64,000 bases of DNA from Melioribacteraceae bacterium 4301-Me (GCA_041538185.1 JBGORM010000010.1:24601-88600); one strand, 5' to 3'. Positions 1-9,923 are shown, counted from the stretch's first letter. Numbers and translations: made by a program. The notes: generated from the sequence alone by a model not told the origin.

Positions 1-889
1 TAAGTGCTCTGTAAATCATTTCTCTGTCTAAAGCTTCAGGCGACCTGTTCAAATGCACAGGTAAATTTCTTAGTTCCTCTGTAATTGAAGTAGTAGATAG
101 CAAAGGAATAATCATTTCGGAATTAATAATACCGGATTTGCTTAAAGCAATAGCTGTTTCTATTACATTTTTTAATTCGCGGATATTACCTGGCCATGAG
201 TAATTCAACAAGGCATCAACAGCATCTTCAGTAATCTTCGGCTCGGGTATTCTATTATTCTCAGTATAGTTTTTTGCGAAAAAGTTAACTAATTCTAATA
301 TATCTTCGGGGCGGCTTCGAAGCGGCGGGATATTTAATGTTACGGCTTTCAATCTAAAATATAGATCACTGCGAAATCTTTTTGCATCAACCTCGCGCTG
401 CAAGTCTTTATTTGTAGCTGCAATTATTCTTACATCTACTTTCGTAACTCGTTCACTTCCTATTCTCATAAATTCTTTCGTTTCTAATACACGCAATAAT
501 TTAACTTGCGTAGTTAAAGGCATCTCAGCAATTTCATCTAAAAAAAGAGTACCACCATCGGCAATCTCAAAATACCCTTTTCTATCATCTATTGCACCTG
601 TGAAGGCTCCTTTTTTATGCCCAAATAACTCGCTTTCTAAAATGCCTTCTGGAATGGCGCCACAATTTACACTTACTAACTGTTTATCTGACCTATTACT
701 GTATCCATGAATTGCTCTTGCAAAAACTTCTTTTCCTACTCCACTTTCTCCTGTTATTAGAACTGAAATATCTGATTGCGCAACTTGCATTACAATATCA
801 ACTAAATCTTTTATTTGTTGTGACCTGCCTATTATGCCAAATTTCTTTTGAAATTCTGCTACTGTCATTTTTAACCGGCTGTACTCCAT
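1..889 (-). CDS. Sigma-54-dependent activator, AAA+ domain (3' end outside window)
   Basis: Translated by hand from the minus strand; the reading frame runs off the left edge without a stop, so the DNA-binding C-terminus is not visible. The AAA+ domain of bacterial enhancer-binding proteins is clear: Walker A GESGVGKE near residue 50, the sigma-54 contact loop GAFTGA, Walker B GGTLFLDE, and the sensor region with RFRSDLYFRL and SWPGNIRELKN. The ATG at 889 gives an N-terminus that enters the AAA+ fold within about 15 residues, so there is no receiver, PAS or GAF domain in front, as in stand-alone activators of the PspF kind. An internal ATG at 868 is an alternative start. It should open RNA polymerase-sigma-54 promoters; its targets cannot be told from this window. 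Divergent from miaB. Confidence 0.93.
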   Translation of the reverse strand, partial: MEYSRLKMTVAEFQKKFGIIGRSQQIKDLVDIVMQVAQSDISVLITGESGVGKEVFARAIHGYSNRSDKQLVSVNCGAIPEGILESELFGHKKGAFTGAIDDRKGYFEIADGGTLFLDEIAEMPLTTQVKLLRVLETKEFMRIGSERVTKVDVRIIAATNKDLQREVDAKRFRSDLYFRLKAVTLNIPPLRSRPEDILELVNFFAKNYTENNRIPEPKITEDAVDALLNYSWPGNIRELKNVIETAIALSKSGIINSEMIIPLLSTTSITEELRNLPVHLNRSPEALDREMIYRAL

Positions 890-1222
890 TTGACTTTCTT
901 TACAATTGACACATGTTAATTAATAACTTCAGCTGCCGTTTTAAATTTTATATAAAGTTTTGTTCCATTTATCTCTAATTGCCCACCAAAATTATTAACC
1001 TCTATTAAAATATACTTTTTTATGGAATTAAACGATATTATCGCTAAATTACCAATATTAGAATGATTATAAAAAAACTAAAAAAATTGTTTCTTTTAAC
1101 AATAAAATTTGTTTGGTGATTGGGTAATCTTATCAGTTCCAAACCATGTATTATTCACTCTTATATTGTTATTCATTCCTTATTATTATTATTTTTTGAA
1201 CATAAATTCTACGAAAGGTGTT
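890..1222. other. Non-coding divergent spacer
   Basis: About 330 very AT-rich bases between the divergent sigma-54 activator and miaB. An open frame reaches back from miaB to a TTG at 1109, but its 38 extra residues are hydrophobic and low-complexity and have no counterpart in MiaB proteins, so I treat it as non-coding. Both promoters must lie here, but I cannot place a convincing box. Confidence 0.5.
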
Positions 1223-2581
1223 ATGGACAAAAACAATGTATATATTGAAACTTATGGCTGCCAGATGAACTTTGCCGATACAGAACTTGTTATGGGAATT
1301 CTTGATAGTAAAGGTTACCAAATAACTAAAGATATAAACGAAGCTAATATTATTTTATTAAATACATGCAGTATACGAGATAATGCTGAACAGCGAATTC
1401 ATGGCAGATTAGGGAATTTGAAGGTTATAAAAAGTAATAAACCAGATACTGTTATTGGTGTTTTAGGTTGCATGGCAGAAAGGTTAAGGAAAGAGTTAAT
1501 AGAAGAGAAAAAAATTGTTGATTTAGTTGTTGGACCAGATGAATATAGAAAGCTGCCTGAGCTCATTAACTCTGCTTTCGCAGGTGAAAAAGGAATTGGG
1601 GTTAAACTTTCTAGAACGGAAACTTATGATGATATAATTCCATACCGAGAAGATGGACTTTCAGCATGGATTTCTGTAATGCGTGGCTGCGATAAATTCT
1701 GTACATTTTGTGTCGTACCTTTTACACGAGGAAGAGAAAGAAGCCGCTCATTAGTCTCTATTGTTCAAGAAATTAAACAGTTATCGTTAAGAGGTTTTAA
1801 GGAAGTAACTCTACTTGGACAAAATGTAAATTCTTACCGCGACAATGACAACGACTTTGCCGATTTGCTTGCCGCATGCGCCAATGTTGATCAAAATATT
1901 AGAATCAGATTTACTACCTCTCACCCGCAAGATTTGTCGGATAAGCTTCTTTACACCATTGCTGAATATCCAAATATCTGCAATTACATCCACTTACCTG
2001 TGCAGTCTGGTTCAAATAGAATTCTTGAGTTAATGAACAGAACCTATACTATCGAACATTATTTGAATCTGATTGACAAAGCACGAAAAATTATACCTGG
2101 AGTAAGCTTTTCTACTGATATTATTTCAGGCTTTCCTACGGAAACTTACGAAGACCACTTAAAAACACTTGAAGTGATGGAAGAAGTCCGATATGACGGC
2201 GCATATATGTTCAAATACTCACCTCGCCAAGGTACCAAAGCATACAACATGAAAGACGACGTACCTGACGAGGTAAAAACTAAAAGACTTAACGAAATAA
2301 TAGACCTCCAGCATAAAATTTCTTACGAGATTAATCAAAAAATGATTGGCACTACCGAAATTATTTTGGTAGAGGGACTAAGTAAAAAATCCGATGCATT
2401 TCTTTCAGGCAGAACAGATACAAACAAAGTAACTATCTTCCCTAAAGTAGAAAATGTTAAACCTGGCGATTATGTTAAGGTAAAAATAAATAGGGCTACC
2501 TCTGCAACTTTATTTGGAGAATTTGTTGAGCTCGTTCAACATACACCAGCTATAGGCATGGTTAATTATTACCAAGATTAA
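1223..2581 (+). CDS. miaB: tRNA-2-methylthio-N6-dimethylallyladenosine synthase MiaB
   Basis: Radical-SAM methylthiotransferase that adds a methylthio group to i6A37 of tRNAs reading UNN codons. Starting at the ATG at 1223 gives 452 residues, the usual family length. The N-terminal UPF0004 domain has the three auxiliary-cluster cysteines C13, C49 and C83; the radical-SAM cluster is C156, C160 and C163 in RGCDKFCTFC; a TRAM-like domain closes the protein. The start is supported by an AAAGGTG ribosome-binding site about 3-9 bases upstream and by the protein beginning directly with the conserved YIETYGCQMN block. The last codons lie in a 16-bp tandem repeat, so the C-terminal tail NYYQD is repeat-encoded. 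Followed after 49 bases by a SPOR-domain gene on the same strand. Confidence 0.97.
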   Translation: MDKNNVYIETYGCQMNFADTELVMGILDSKGYQITKDINEANIILLNTCSIRDNAEQRIHGRLGNLKVIKSNKPDTVIGVLGCMAERLRKELIEEKKIVDLVVGPDEYRKLPELINSAFAGEKGIGVKLSRTETYDDIIPYREDGLSAWISVMRGCDKFCTFCVVPFTRGRERSRSLVSIVQEIKQLSLRGFKEVTLLGQNVNSYRDNDNDFADLLAACANVDQNIRIRFTTSHPQDLSDKLLYTIAEYPNICNYIHLPVQSGSNRILELMNRTYTIEHYLNLIDKARKIIPGVSFSTDIISGFPTETYEDHLKTLEVMEEVRYDGAYMFKYSPRQGTKAYNMKDDVPDEVKTKRLNEIIDLQHKISYEINQKMIGTTEIILVEGLSKKSDAFLSGRTDTNKVTIFPKVENVKPGDYVKVKINRATSATLFGEFVELVQHTPAIGMVNYYQD

Positions 2582-2623
2582 TTATTACCAAGATTAGCTA
2601 TTACCAAGATTAATTATTACCAG
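2565..2623 (+). repeat. 16-bp tandem repeat across the miaB stop codon
   Basis: Unit ATTATTACCAAGATTA occurs at 2565-2580 and 2581-2596, again with two changes at 2597-2612, then as a partial copy at 2613-2623 (about 3.7 copies). The miaB stop falls at the end of the first unit. The array ends just before the next gene. Confidence 0.9.
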
Positions 2624-2630
2624 TGCTGAG

Positions 2631-3347
2631 ATGAAAAAATTTTTTATTATTCTAACATTAATAACGATAGAAAGTCCTTTTGCTCAGGAAACCGATATCA
2701 CTTCAGCGTTAAAAGAAATTGAAACAGGAAATATTGTAAATGCTGAAAAGATTTTAAATGAACTAAAATCAACAAACCCAAATGACCCGTCTGTTTTATT
2801 TTTGGATGCAGTATTAACTAAAGATGGCAATAGTTCACTAAAAAAATATATGCTCATTTACGAAAAATTTCCTAATTGCAAATATGCAGATGCTTCATTA
2901 TATAGAATTTTTTCTTACTACTATTCACTTGGACTTTATAAAAAAGCAGAGAAATATTTAACCAAACTAAAAGAAGAATATCCAAACTCCCATTACCTGC
3001 AGGCTGCAGATAGAACGATACCTGATGAAGATGACTCTTCAATCTTTAATGCAGAACAAATCTCAACTCAAAAAGTAAATAAAACAGACACTGAAAAAAT
3101 TCCTAAAATAACTTATACTGTACAAGCTGGAGCTTTTTTAAATTTAGATAATGCTCAAAGATTAAGCACACAGTTAACCGATTTAGGCTATTCAACAGAA
3201 ATTACAGCAAAAGAAATAGGTGGAACTACCTTAAATATAGTTACTGTCGGAAAGTTTGATTCCGAAGCAAAAGCGAGTTCTATGCTCGACTTTCTTAAAC
3301 AAAAGTTTAACCTAAACGGAAGAATAATTCAAACAACAAATCAATAA
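2631..3347 (+). CDS. Secreted SPOR-domain protein with TPR-like repeats
   Basis: 238 residues. Residues 1-19 form a signal peptide (MKKFFIILTLITIESPFAQ). Residues about 22-125 are helical TPR-like repeats resembling the YbgF/CpoB group (alternating ALKEIETGNIVNAEKIL and LGLYKKAEKYLTKL patterns). Residues about 158-235 form a SPOR domain (starting YTVQAGAFLNLDNAQRL, with IVTVGKF), which binds denuded peptidoglycan glycan strands. A periplasmic role in cell-wall or division-site organisation is inferred from the domains. It lies 4 bases before the RNase Z-like gene, so the two are probably co-transcribed. Confidence 0.85.
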   Translation: MKKFFIILTLITIESPFAQETDITSALKEIETGNIVNAEKILNELKSTNPNDPSVLFLDAVLTKDGNSSLKKYMLIYEKFPNCKYADASLYRIFSYYYSLGLYKKAEKYLTKLKEEYPNSHYLQAADRTIPDEDDSSIFNAEQISTQKVNKTDTEKIPKITYTVQAGAFLNLDNAQRLSTQLTDLGYSTEITAKEIGGTTLNIVTVGKFDSEAKASSMLDFLKQKFNLNGRIIQTTNQ

Positions 3348-3351
3348 TAAA

Positions 3352-4122
3352 TTGGAACTAATATTTATTGGCACTGGTTCGGGTAAAACAAGCCTTAAAA
3401 GAAATCATTCTTCAACCCTAATTAACTCGCACTCCAGCAATTTGTTGATTGATACAGGAGATGGAATTTCAAAAGCACTTTTGCTAAACAAAATTAGCTT
3501 CAATTCAATAGATAATATTTTAATTACTCATTTTCATGCAGATCATTTCTCTGGATTTGCATCTCTGATAACACAGATGAAGCTTAATAATAGAAAAAAT
3601 AAGCTTAGTATTTTTATTCAGAAAAACTTCACTGACAATCTTAAAAATTTTCTCAATATCACTTATCTATTTCCTGAAATACTTGGGTTTGATTTGAAAT
3701 TCTATCCAATTGAAATAAATTTACCTTTTAAAATCTGCCCGGATATTTCAGCTATTGCCAAGCAAAACCATCACATAGTTAATAAATATAAAGTCGATAT
3801 AAGAGAAGAAAATTTCGTTTCCTTAAGTATGCTTTTAAATGTTGACAATAAAAAGATTTTTTATACATCCGATATTGGTGAGAATAAGGACTTGTACTTG
3901 TTTGAAGATGAGAAGCCCGATATAATGGTGTCGGAAATTACTCACATCAGCTTTAGTGAGATTTATCAGGCTTTTAAGGCAAATAAGTCATCTAATTTAT
4001 TTTTAACTCACATTGAAGATGAAAAAGAGCAATCTATTTTAAATGAAATTAATCTTCTTTCAGAAGAAGAAAAAAATAAAATACAGCTTTGCAACGATGG
4101 ACTAAGAATAACATTCAACTGA
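3352..4122 (+). CDS. Metallo-beta-lactamase fold hydrolase, RNase Z-like
   Basis: 256 residues with the zinc motif HFHADHFSGF near residues 61-70, an N-terminal strand IFIGTGSG and substrate-loop order typical of the RNase Z/ElaC group; a later DIG and a C-terminal LTHIED supply further metal ligands. The start is a TTG directly after two stop codons of the preceding gene; no good Shine-Dalgarno is visible, but the next ATG would remove the first strand and the zinc motif. The family includes tRNA 3' endonucleases and small-molecule phosphodiesterases. No flexible exosite arm typical of true RNase Z is obvious, so the substrate is left open. Confidence 0.8.
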   Translation: MELIFIGTGSGKTSLKRNHSSTLINSHSSNLLIDTGDGISKALLLNKISFNSIDNILITHFHADHFSGFASLITQMKLNNRKNKLSIFIQKNFTDNLKNFLNITYLFPEILGFDLKFYPIEINLPFKICPDISAIAKQNHHIVNKYKVDIREENFVSLSMLLNVDNKKIFYTSDIGENKDLYLFEDEKPDIMVSEITHISFSEIYQAFKANKSSNLFLTHIEDEKEQSILNEINLLSEEEKNKIQLCNDGLRITFN

Positions 4123-4181
4123 TTAATATAAAAAGTAAATCCTTAAATCTATTTCATTAATATTATTAATAGAGGAGGTAA

Positions 4182-4943
4182 ATGAAAGAACTTTCAATAG
4201 AAGAACAAAAAAGGTTATCTGCAGAAAGAGCTGTTAACTTTATTAAATCTGGAATGATAGTAGGTCTTGGCACAGGGAGTACAGTTAAATTTGTATTAAG
4301 AAAAATATCAGATAAAATAAAAAATGGCGAATTAAAAAATGTAGTTGGTGTTCCTACTTCTTCCAGAACAGAAAAAGAAGCTAATCGGCTTGGGATTCCA
4401 ATTATCAGCTTAAACGAAGCATTTAAAAAAGCAGAAAAAAGAAATCTTAACCATAAACATACTTACAAAAAGCAACTAAATAAAAGTAAACACAAAAAAC
4501 CATTATGCATCGATTTAACTATTGACGGAGCAGATGAAGTAGATAAAGATATGAATCTAATTAAAGGAGGAGGCGGTGCTTTGCTGAGGGAAAAAATCGT
4601 TGCAATGGCCAGCAAAAAATTAATTATTGTTGTCGATAATTCAAAATTCTCTAAATACTTGGGTGAAAAATCTTTTGTGCCGATTGAAGTTATTCCATTT
4701 GCGCAAAATTTTGTAAATAACTTTCTGAAAGCAATAAATGCTAAAACCAAACTGAGAAAAAATAAACATGGTGATATTTATTTGACCGACCAGAAAAATA
4801 TTATTATTGATGCAAATTTTGGCGTAATAAAAAATCCCAAAAGACTTGCACAACTGCTTGATATTACGCCAGGTGTTGTAGAGCATGGATTATTTATTGA
4901 TATGGCAGATAAAGTTATTGGACCTAAACAAGATAAATTTTAA
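4182..4943 (+). CDS. rpiA: Ribose-5-phosphate isomerase A
   Basis: Interconverts ribose 5-phosphate and ribulose 5-phosphate in the pentose phosphate pathway. Conserved blocks are GLGTGSTV (residues 28-35), DLTIDGADEVD with the catalytic acids (111-121), IKGGGGALLREKIVA, and GVVEHGLF near the C-terminus. A strong AGAGGAGGT ribosome-binding site precedes the ATG. At 253 residues it is longer than the usual 220-235, because of a lysine- and histidine-rich insert at about residues 81-107, just before the active-site strand. It appears monocistronic; a 240-base spacer follows. Confidence 0.95.
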   Translation: MKELSIEEQKRLSAERAVNFIKSGMIVGLGTGSTVKFVLRKISDKIKNGELKNVVGVPTSSRTEKEANRLGIPIISLNEAFKKAEKRNLNHKHTYKKQLNKSKHKKPLCIDLTIDGADEVDKDMNLIKGGGGALLREKIVAMASKKLIIVVDNSKFSKYLGEKSFVPIEVIPFAQNFVNNFLKAINAKTKLRKNKHGDIYLTDQKNIIIDANFGVIKNPKRLAQLLDITPGVVEHGLFIDMADKVIGPKQDKF

Positions 4944-5190
4944 TATCAACCATTTATATTCTCAGCCTTTTGTACTGTTTTTTAAAAGATATATTTTCTC
5001 CAAATTTTTATTTGGGTTAATCTAATTCCTGAAAATACTACAAATTTTGGGGACTAATTATTTTGTTGCCAATTTATAACTATTTAGCAAGTACTTAAAG
5101 AAAGCGATTTGATTTTACAAACATTTTTGAAATTGCAATTTGAATTTTTGTCACTTAATTTTGCCTAAGCAAATTTAGTGGAGCGGGCTT

Positions 5191-5397
5191 ATGCCTGAAG
5201 AATTGTTCATTCACATAAGATTTAAGAACCGTAAAACGGGCGAATTCAAGGATGGATTTATTCATATCCCTGATATTGAAAAGTACGCAGTCGGTTTAAA
5301 AAAATATTTTAACATTCACGAATATAAAGTCATCGAAAAGAGAATAATGAGCAAAGATGACTGGGTAAAACGTGGAAGTTTAAAAGCCGTTTACTAA
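5191..5397 (+). CDS. Small conserved-looking protein, unknown function
   Basis: 68 residues, mixed charged and aromatic, with no signal peptide or membrane segment. I do not recognise the family. A GGAG-like sequence lies about 8-11 bases upstream of the ATG, and the protein has a balanced composition unlike a random AT-rich frame. Its last 4 bases overlap the 3' end of the convergent DUF1684 gene. Confidence 0.6.
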   Translation: MPEELFIHIRFKNRKTGEFKDGFIHIPDIEKYAVGLKKYFNIHEYKVIEKRIMSKDDWVKRGSLKAVY

Positions 5398-6302
5398 TGA
5401 GCACCTCCATGAAACATTTTTTCACCGGCTGTAACTTCTAAATCCAAATGATTTTGTTCTGGCGGCAAAGGACAAGTAGCATACTTAGTGAAAACGCAAG
5501 GCGGGTTATATGCCTTATTAAAATCCAAAATTACTTTGCCAGCTGAATCCGGCTTATTTGCGTAAAGAAATCTCCCCCCTCCGTATGTTTCTTCACCATT
5601 TGTCTTATCACCAAAAATTATAAAAAGTAAATTACCTTCATCTAAGGCAATTAAACTGTATGTTTTGTTGTTTTTCTTAAAAACTACCTCACCTGAGGTA
5701 GAATCAATCTCAGCCGAACCTAAGATATTAGGAATTTCAATCTTTCTTGGTCTATCATACTTTTTAAAATCGGCAATAATTCTCCAATCTGAATTAATAG
5801 GAAATGTTTCAATTCCTGTAAAACTTCTAACTAGTGGTGCTTCAAGATCTCTTAGACGAATTCCAAACTTTTCACCACGTTTAATAACAAACCATCGAAG
5901 AGAACCATAAGAAAGAATTGTTGGTTCTCCTTTTTCATCACTTATAAGTTCCATTTCCTCAACTATCTTACCATCGGATTTAACTTCAATGTTTTTGTTT
6001 ATTTTTACTCTTACATTCGAACCATTTAAAGTAAACGAGCCAATAAATTTAGGCGCTTCCCCGGCTGGAAATACAATATCATTTTTACTACTTGAACCAA
6101 ATTTATTTTCACCTTGCTTTAGCCAATACAAGCCAACTAAATTTAGCCAGCCATTTTCTTTTTTTAAATTTTCAATTCTCCTATTATGCCACTTCTTAAT
6201 TTCCTCAATGTACTCTGAGCTTCCTTTTTCTTTTAACTTCGTAACACAGTTATTTAACAAAAACGGAATTAATACGATAATTACTAATCTTAAGTTTTTC
6301 AT
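5394..6302 (-). CDS. DUF1684-family lipoprotein
   Basis: 302 residues from the ATG at 6302, preceded by an AAAGGA ribosome-binding site; an upstream ATG at 6344 would add 14 residues ahead of the signal peptide and is less likely. Signal region MKNLRLVIIVLIPFLLNNC ends in a lipobox cysteine, so it is probably membrane-anchored. The C-terminal half carries the DUF1684 signature, including GEETYGGGRFLYA, DFNKAYNPPCVFT and YATCPLPPEQN. The family is widespread but its biochemical role is not established. Convergent with the small gene at 5191. Confidence 0.85.
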   Translation of the reverse strand: MKNLRLVIIVLIPFLLNNCVTKLKEKGSSEYIEEIKKWHNRRIENLKKENGWLNLVGLYWLKQGENKFGSSSKNDIVFPAGEAPKFIGSFTLNGSNVRVKINKNIEVKSDGKIVEEMELISDEKGEPTILSYGSLRWFVIKRGEKFGIRLRDLEAPLVRSFTGIETFPINSDWRIIADFKKYDRPRKIEIPNILGSAEIDSTSGEVVFKKNNKTYSLIALDEGNLLFIIFGDKTNGEETYGGGRFLYANKPDSAGKVILDFNKAYNPPCVFTKYATCPLPPEQNHLDLEVTAGEKMFHGGAH

Positions 6303-6535
6303 TCTTACTATCCTTTTGATTTTTTGTAAATAATTATTATTCAAAAATGATTAAGCTTAATATTGACATTAATTTCGTTTAGAAGTAAAGTTGTTTATAA
6401 AAATTATTTCAAACTCTTTTGACAAGTTAAAATAACATTTGAGTTACAAAGCAAAAATCAAACAAGTAAATATAATTACGATATCATCAACTAATATCTA
6501 TTTTAGCTTCCAAAATAATAAATGAATGGAGAAAA

Positions 6536-7314
6536 ATGCACAATACTAATTTAGAGCTAAGCATATCGACAAAGAAATCAAAGAGTATTTTTGAATTGCC
6601 CAATCTCTTTAAGCCTCTCATAGAACAATCAATCCCATTTATGTCTTACAGGCTGATAAGATGAATCAATAGAGTTTATAGAATCAAGAAGAAAGTTACA
6701 AAAAAATTCAACTCAGTTAAATTCTAACTACGAATTTACTGGAAAGACAAAATACGGCAGAAAAGTTAATTTAAAAGTAAATGTGTCGCGTATAATAATT
6801 GAAGATGAAGAATATTTATTAGGAATCTACGAAGACATAACTGAAGCTAAAAAAATTAATTCAGCACTAAAACAGGCAGAGGAAAAATAAAGACCTAATT
6901 AAACAAAAAGACCTTGAGTTTGAGATCAAATTGTTAATACAACAAACAAGGTGGTTAGCTGATGAATATTCAGTTTTTCAGATTTTTCATAATTTAATCC
7001 ATAACGCAATCAAATATACTAATGAGGGGGAAATTGAAGTTAACGCGAAAAGAGATGAAAATAACAATTTAATTGTGGAAGTAAGAGATACAGGCATTGG
7101 AATAGCTTGCGAATGCACCACTTCGTGTAAAGAATATTTACCGAGGTTGTTTCAACCATTTTCTCAGGAAGAACAAGGGTATACTAGAAAGTATGAAGGT
7201 AATGGCTTGGGTCTTGCTCTTGTTAAAAGATACTGTGAAATTAACAAGGCAGCTATTGAAGTGAACTCAACAAAAGGCAAAGGGACAACATTTAAGCTCA
7301 CATTACTTCCTTAA
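6536..7314 (+). pseudogene. Decayed PAS sensor histidine kinase lacking its HisKA domain
   Basis: A 42-codon frame starts at 6536 after a GGAG site and stops at 6662. A second frame (about 6663-6890) encodes the end of a PAS domain, including YGRKVNLKVNVSR and GIYEDITEAKKI. A third, shifted frame (about 6892-7314) encodes a linker and a complete HATPase_c domain with NLIHNAIKYTN, RDTGIGI, PRLFQPFSQEE and GNGLGLALVKRYCE. The HisKA segment with the phospho-acceptor histidine, which should lie between them, is absent: PAS ends at AEEK and the next residues are already post-HisKA. A 21-base repeat insertion (7108-7128) sits inside the ATP-binding domain. An ATPase-only protein from 6931 cannot be excluded, but a relic is more likely. 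Confidence 0.82.
7108..7128 (+). repeat. In-frame copy of the GAATNCACCACTTCGTG repeat
   Basis: 21 bases that encode CECTTSC inside the HATPase domain of the decayed kinase, between DTGIGIA and KEYLPRLFQPF, where related kinases read straight through. The core matches copies at 12808, 13131-13177 and 60250-60273. Confidence 0.75.
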
Positions 7315-7435
7315 AAATTTACAATTATCAACAATTGAATTCCGTTTATTGGAAATATTTGTTATATTATTCTTAGACAAACTTTAGTCTATTAAAGCAA
7401 AGCATTTTAACAAGTAATAAAAAAATCAGCCAAGG

Positions 7436-9883
7436 ATGGCGAAAATTTCTGACTCGGATAAATCAGTTTTACTAAAAAAAATAGCCTCTCTAAAAAAAGA
7501 TAATCGAGAGCTCCAACAGAAGTTCCAACAATATTCCCAAAACAATGCACTGCTAAGTTTTAAAAATTTCTTTGAAAATGCATCTCTTGGTGTAGCAATT
7601 GTTAATCTAAAAGGGTTATATGTAGCTTACAATAAATTTTTCAAGAAGATGCTTAAGTACCCCGATAGAGAATTACAAGCAATGCATTTCAAAAAAATAA
7701 CCCATGAAGAAGATTACAAAGCCGAACATAAGCTTTTCACAAAACTAATCTCAAAAAAAATTAAATCTTACGTCTTCGAAAAACGATTTGTTATCAAAGG
7801 AAATAAAATAGTATGGGTTAAGCTTACAGCTTCTTTGATTAATGACGAAAAGAAAAAACCAAAATATGTTTTATTTTTTGTGGAAGATATAACTCAGGAA
7901 AAAGAAATTGAAAAAAAACTTGCCTTTGAGCAAACCTTAATGAAAGCTTTGATGGATTTTATGCCCGATAGTATTTATTTCAAAGATGTTGAATCTAAAT
8001 TTATACGAGTGAACAAAGCTAAAGCAAAAAGAGATGGTTTTAAGCACGAAGAAGAAATGATAGGAAAATCTGATGCTGACATTTTTAAAAACAAAGATGC
8101 AATCCAAGCACTTAACGATGAGAAAGAAATAATAAAAACTGGAAAACCAATTTTAAACAAGGAAGAAAAGCTGGAAAAATTAGATGGTTCTATAAATTGG
8201 GTTTCAACAACTAAAATTCCTTTTTACGATAACAACCACAAAATCATTGGAACATTAGGTATATCTCGTGACATAACTGAAAAGAAAATAGCCGAGAATA
8301 TATTAAAAGAAAGCGAGGAAAGATACCATACATTGTTTGATAACTCAGCCGATGGTCTGTTCATAATGACTGATAAATTTATTGAATGCAATAATGCTGT
8401 GCTAAAAATGTTTAAGTGTAATCCAGAAGATATAATTGGTCATCATCCGGCTGAATTTTCACCCGAAAAACAACCAGATGGACAGGATTCTTATCAAAAA
8501 GCACAAAAGTTTATTAACGCTGCACTCGAAGGTACTCCACAAAAATTCTACTGGAAACACATTCGTAAAAACGGCGAACCTTTCGATGCAGAAGTTACGT
8601 TAAATTCCCTAACTTTCAAAGGTGAAACATATATTCAGGCTACTGTAAGAGATATTACCGAGACAATCCATGCTAATAAAATTCAAAAGGCACTTTACCA
8701 AATTTCTGAAGCAGCCAGCACCTCAGAAAATATGAATAAGCTATATCAAAAAATTCATGAGGTAATTAAGGACTTAATGCCTGCTGATAATTTTTATATC
8801 GCAATATATGATGAAAAAGAAGCCCTTTTAAAATTCCCTTATTTTGTAGATCAGTACGACCCTCCACAACCACCCAAAAAATTAGGGAAAGGACTCACTG
8901 AATATGTATTAAGAAAAGGTGAAGCTGCACTTATTGACGCCGAAAAAGATATTGAATTGAGAAAACAAGGAGAGGTAGTTCTTGTAGGCGCTCCACAAGC
9001 AATATGGCTGGGTGTGCCTCTTAAGTTGGAAGGTAAAACTATTGGTGTTATGGTCGTTCAAGATTACGAAAACAAATTTGCCTACGGTGAAAAAGAAAAG
9101 CAAATTTTAACTTTCGTCTCAACTCAAATTACTCAAGCAATTCTACGAAGACAAAGAGATGAGGAAATTAAAAAGTACGCTGAAGAATTAAAGGAACTTA
9201 ACATTACAAAAGATAAATTTTTCTCAATTATAGCACACGACCTTAAAAATCCATTTATAACTATTTTAGGATTTGCAGAACTACTTTTGGCTGACTTTGA
9301 TGAATTAACCGATGATGAAAAAAAGTTTTATGTAGAAGAAATGAAGAAATCTGCAGAAATGTCACATACACTTTTACAAAACCTCCTTCAATGGTCGCGC
9401 TCCCAAACAGGCAGAATTGAATATAACCCACAAAAAATATCTCTCAAACAAATTGTTGAACAAAACTTTGCTCTTCTAAAACAAGCTGCAGCGAAAAAAA
9501 ACATTTGCTTAGAATCTCATGTGGACAATAACACATTTTTAAACGCTGATGAGGATATGACCGATACAATTATTCGCAATTTATTAACTAATGCTATTAA
9601 GTTTACTTCTTCAGGTGGAATAGTCAGCGTTGCAGCTAACAAAATTGACAGCTTTACTGAAATTACTATCTCAGATTCAGGTGTTGGCATGGATGAAGAG
9701 TCTATGTCAAAATTATTTAAATTGGATTCTACTTTTTCAACCGCTGGGACCTCTAATGAAAAAGGCACAGGACTTGGATTAATCATTTGCAAGGAATTTG
9801 TTGAAAAGCATGGAGGCAAAATTCGTGTCGAAAGCCAATTAGGCAAAGGGAGTAAATTTATTTTTACTTTACCTTCTGTTTAA
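7436..9883 (+). CDS. Cytoplasmic PAS-PAS-PAS-GAF sensor histidine kinase
   Basis: 815 residues without a signal peptide or membrane segment. Order: short coiled coil (about 5-40), PAS (44-160, ending [13 protein letters not shown]), PAS (168-285, ending [10 protein letters not shown]), PAS (293-405), GAF (about 415-570), HisKA with phospho-acceptor H601 in [10 protein letters not shown], and HATPase_c (about 705-812) with [24 protein letters not shown] and [12 protein letters not shown]. It should autophosphorylate in response to ligands or redox signals sensed in the cytoplasm. No receiver-domain partner is nearby, so it is an orphan kinase here. The ATG at 7436 is preceded closely by AAGG. 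A 300-bp repetitive element follows the gene. Confidence 0.93.
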   Translation: MAKISDSDKSVLLKKIASLKKDNRELQQKFQQYSQNNALLSFKNFFENASLGVAIVNLKGLYVAYNKFFKKMLKYPDRELQAMHFKKITHEEDYKAEHKLFTKLISKKIKSYVFEKRFVIKGNKIVWVKLTASLINDEKKKPKYVLFFVEDITQEKEIEKKLAFEQTLMKALMDFMPDSIYFKDVESKFIRVNKAKAKRDGFKHEEEMIGKSDADIFKNKDAIQALNDEKEIIKTGKPILNKEEKLEKLDGSINWVSTTKIPFYDNNHKIIGTLGISRDITEKKIAENILKESEERYHTLFDNSADGLFIMTDKFIECNNAVLKMFKCNPEDIIGHHPAEFSPEKQPDGQDSYQKAQKFINAALEGTPQKFYWKHIRKNGEPFDAEVTLNSLTFKGETYIQATVRDITETIHANKIQKALYQISEAASTSENMNKLYQKIHEVIKDLMPADNFYIAIYDEKEALLKFPYFVDQYDPPQPPKKLGKGLTEYVLRKGEAALIDAEKDIELRKQGEVVLVGAPQAIWLGVPLKLEGKTIGVMVVQDYENKFAYGEKEKQILTFVSTQITQAILRRQRDEEIKKYAEELKELNITKDKFFSIIAHDLKNPFITILGFAELLLADFDELTDDEKKFYVEEMKKSAEMSHTLLQNLLQWSRSQTGRIEYNPQKISLKQIVEQNFALLKQAAAKKNICLESHVDNNTFLNADEDMTDTIIRNLLTNAIKFTSSGGIVSVAANKIDSFTEITISDSGVGMDEESMSKLFKLDSTFSTAGTSNEKGTGLGLIICKEFVEKHGGKIRVESQLGKGSKFIFTLPSV

Positions 9884-9923
9884 CAGCTCTCCTCTTTTAC
9901 TTTCTTCCAGAAATATTCAGTGC

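Noticed and set aside
1109..1222. TTG-initiated N-terminal extension of MiaB
   Set aside because: Low-complexity hydrophobic residues, no ribosome-binding site; the ATG at 1223 fits the family start.
7358..7371. TTTGTTATATTATT as a promoter, with a similar TTTGTAATATAATT at 32524
   Set aside because: The motif recurs, but in such AT-rich sequence two matches do not support a promoter call.
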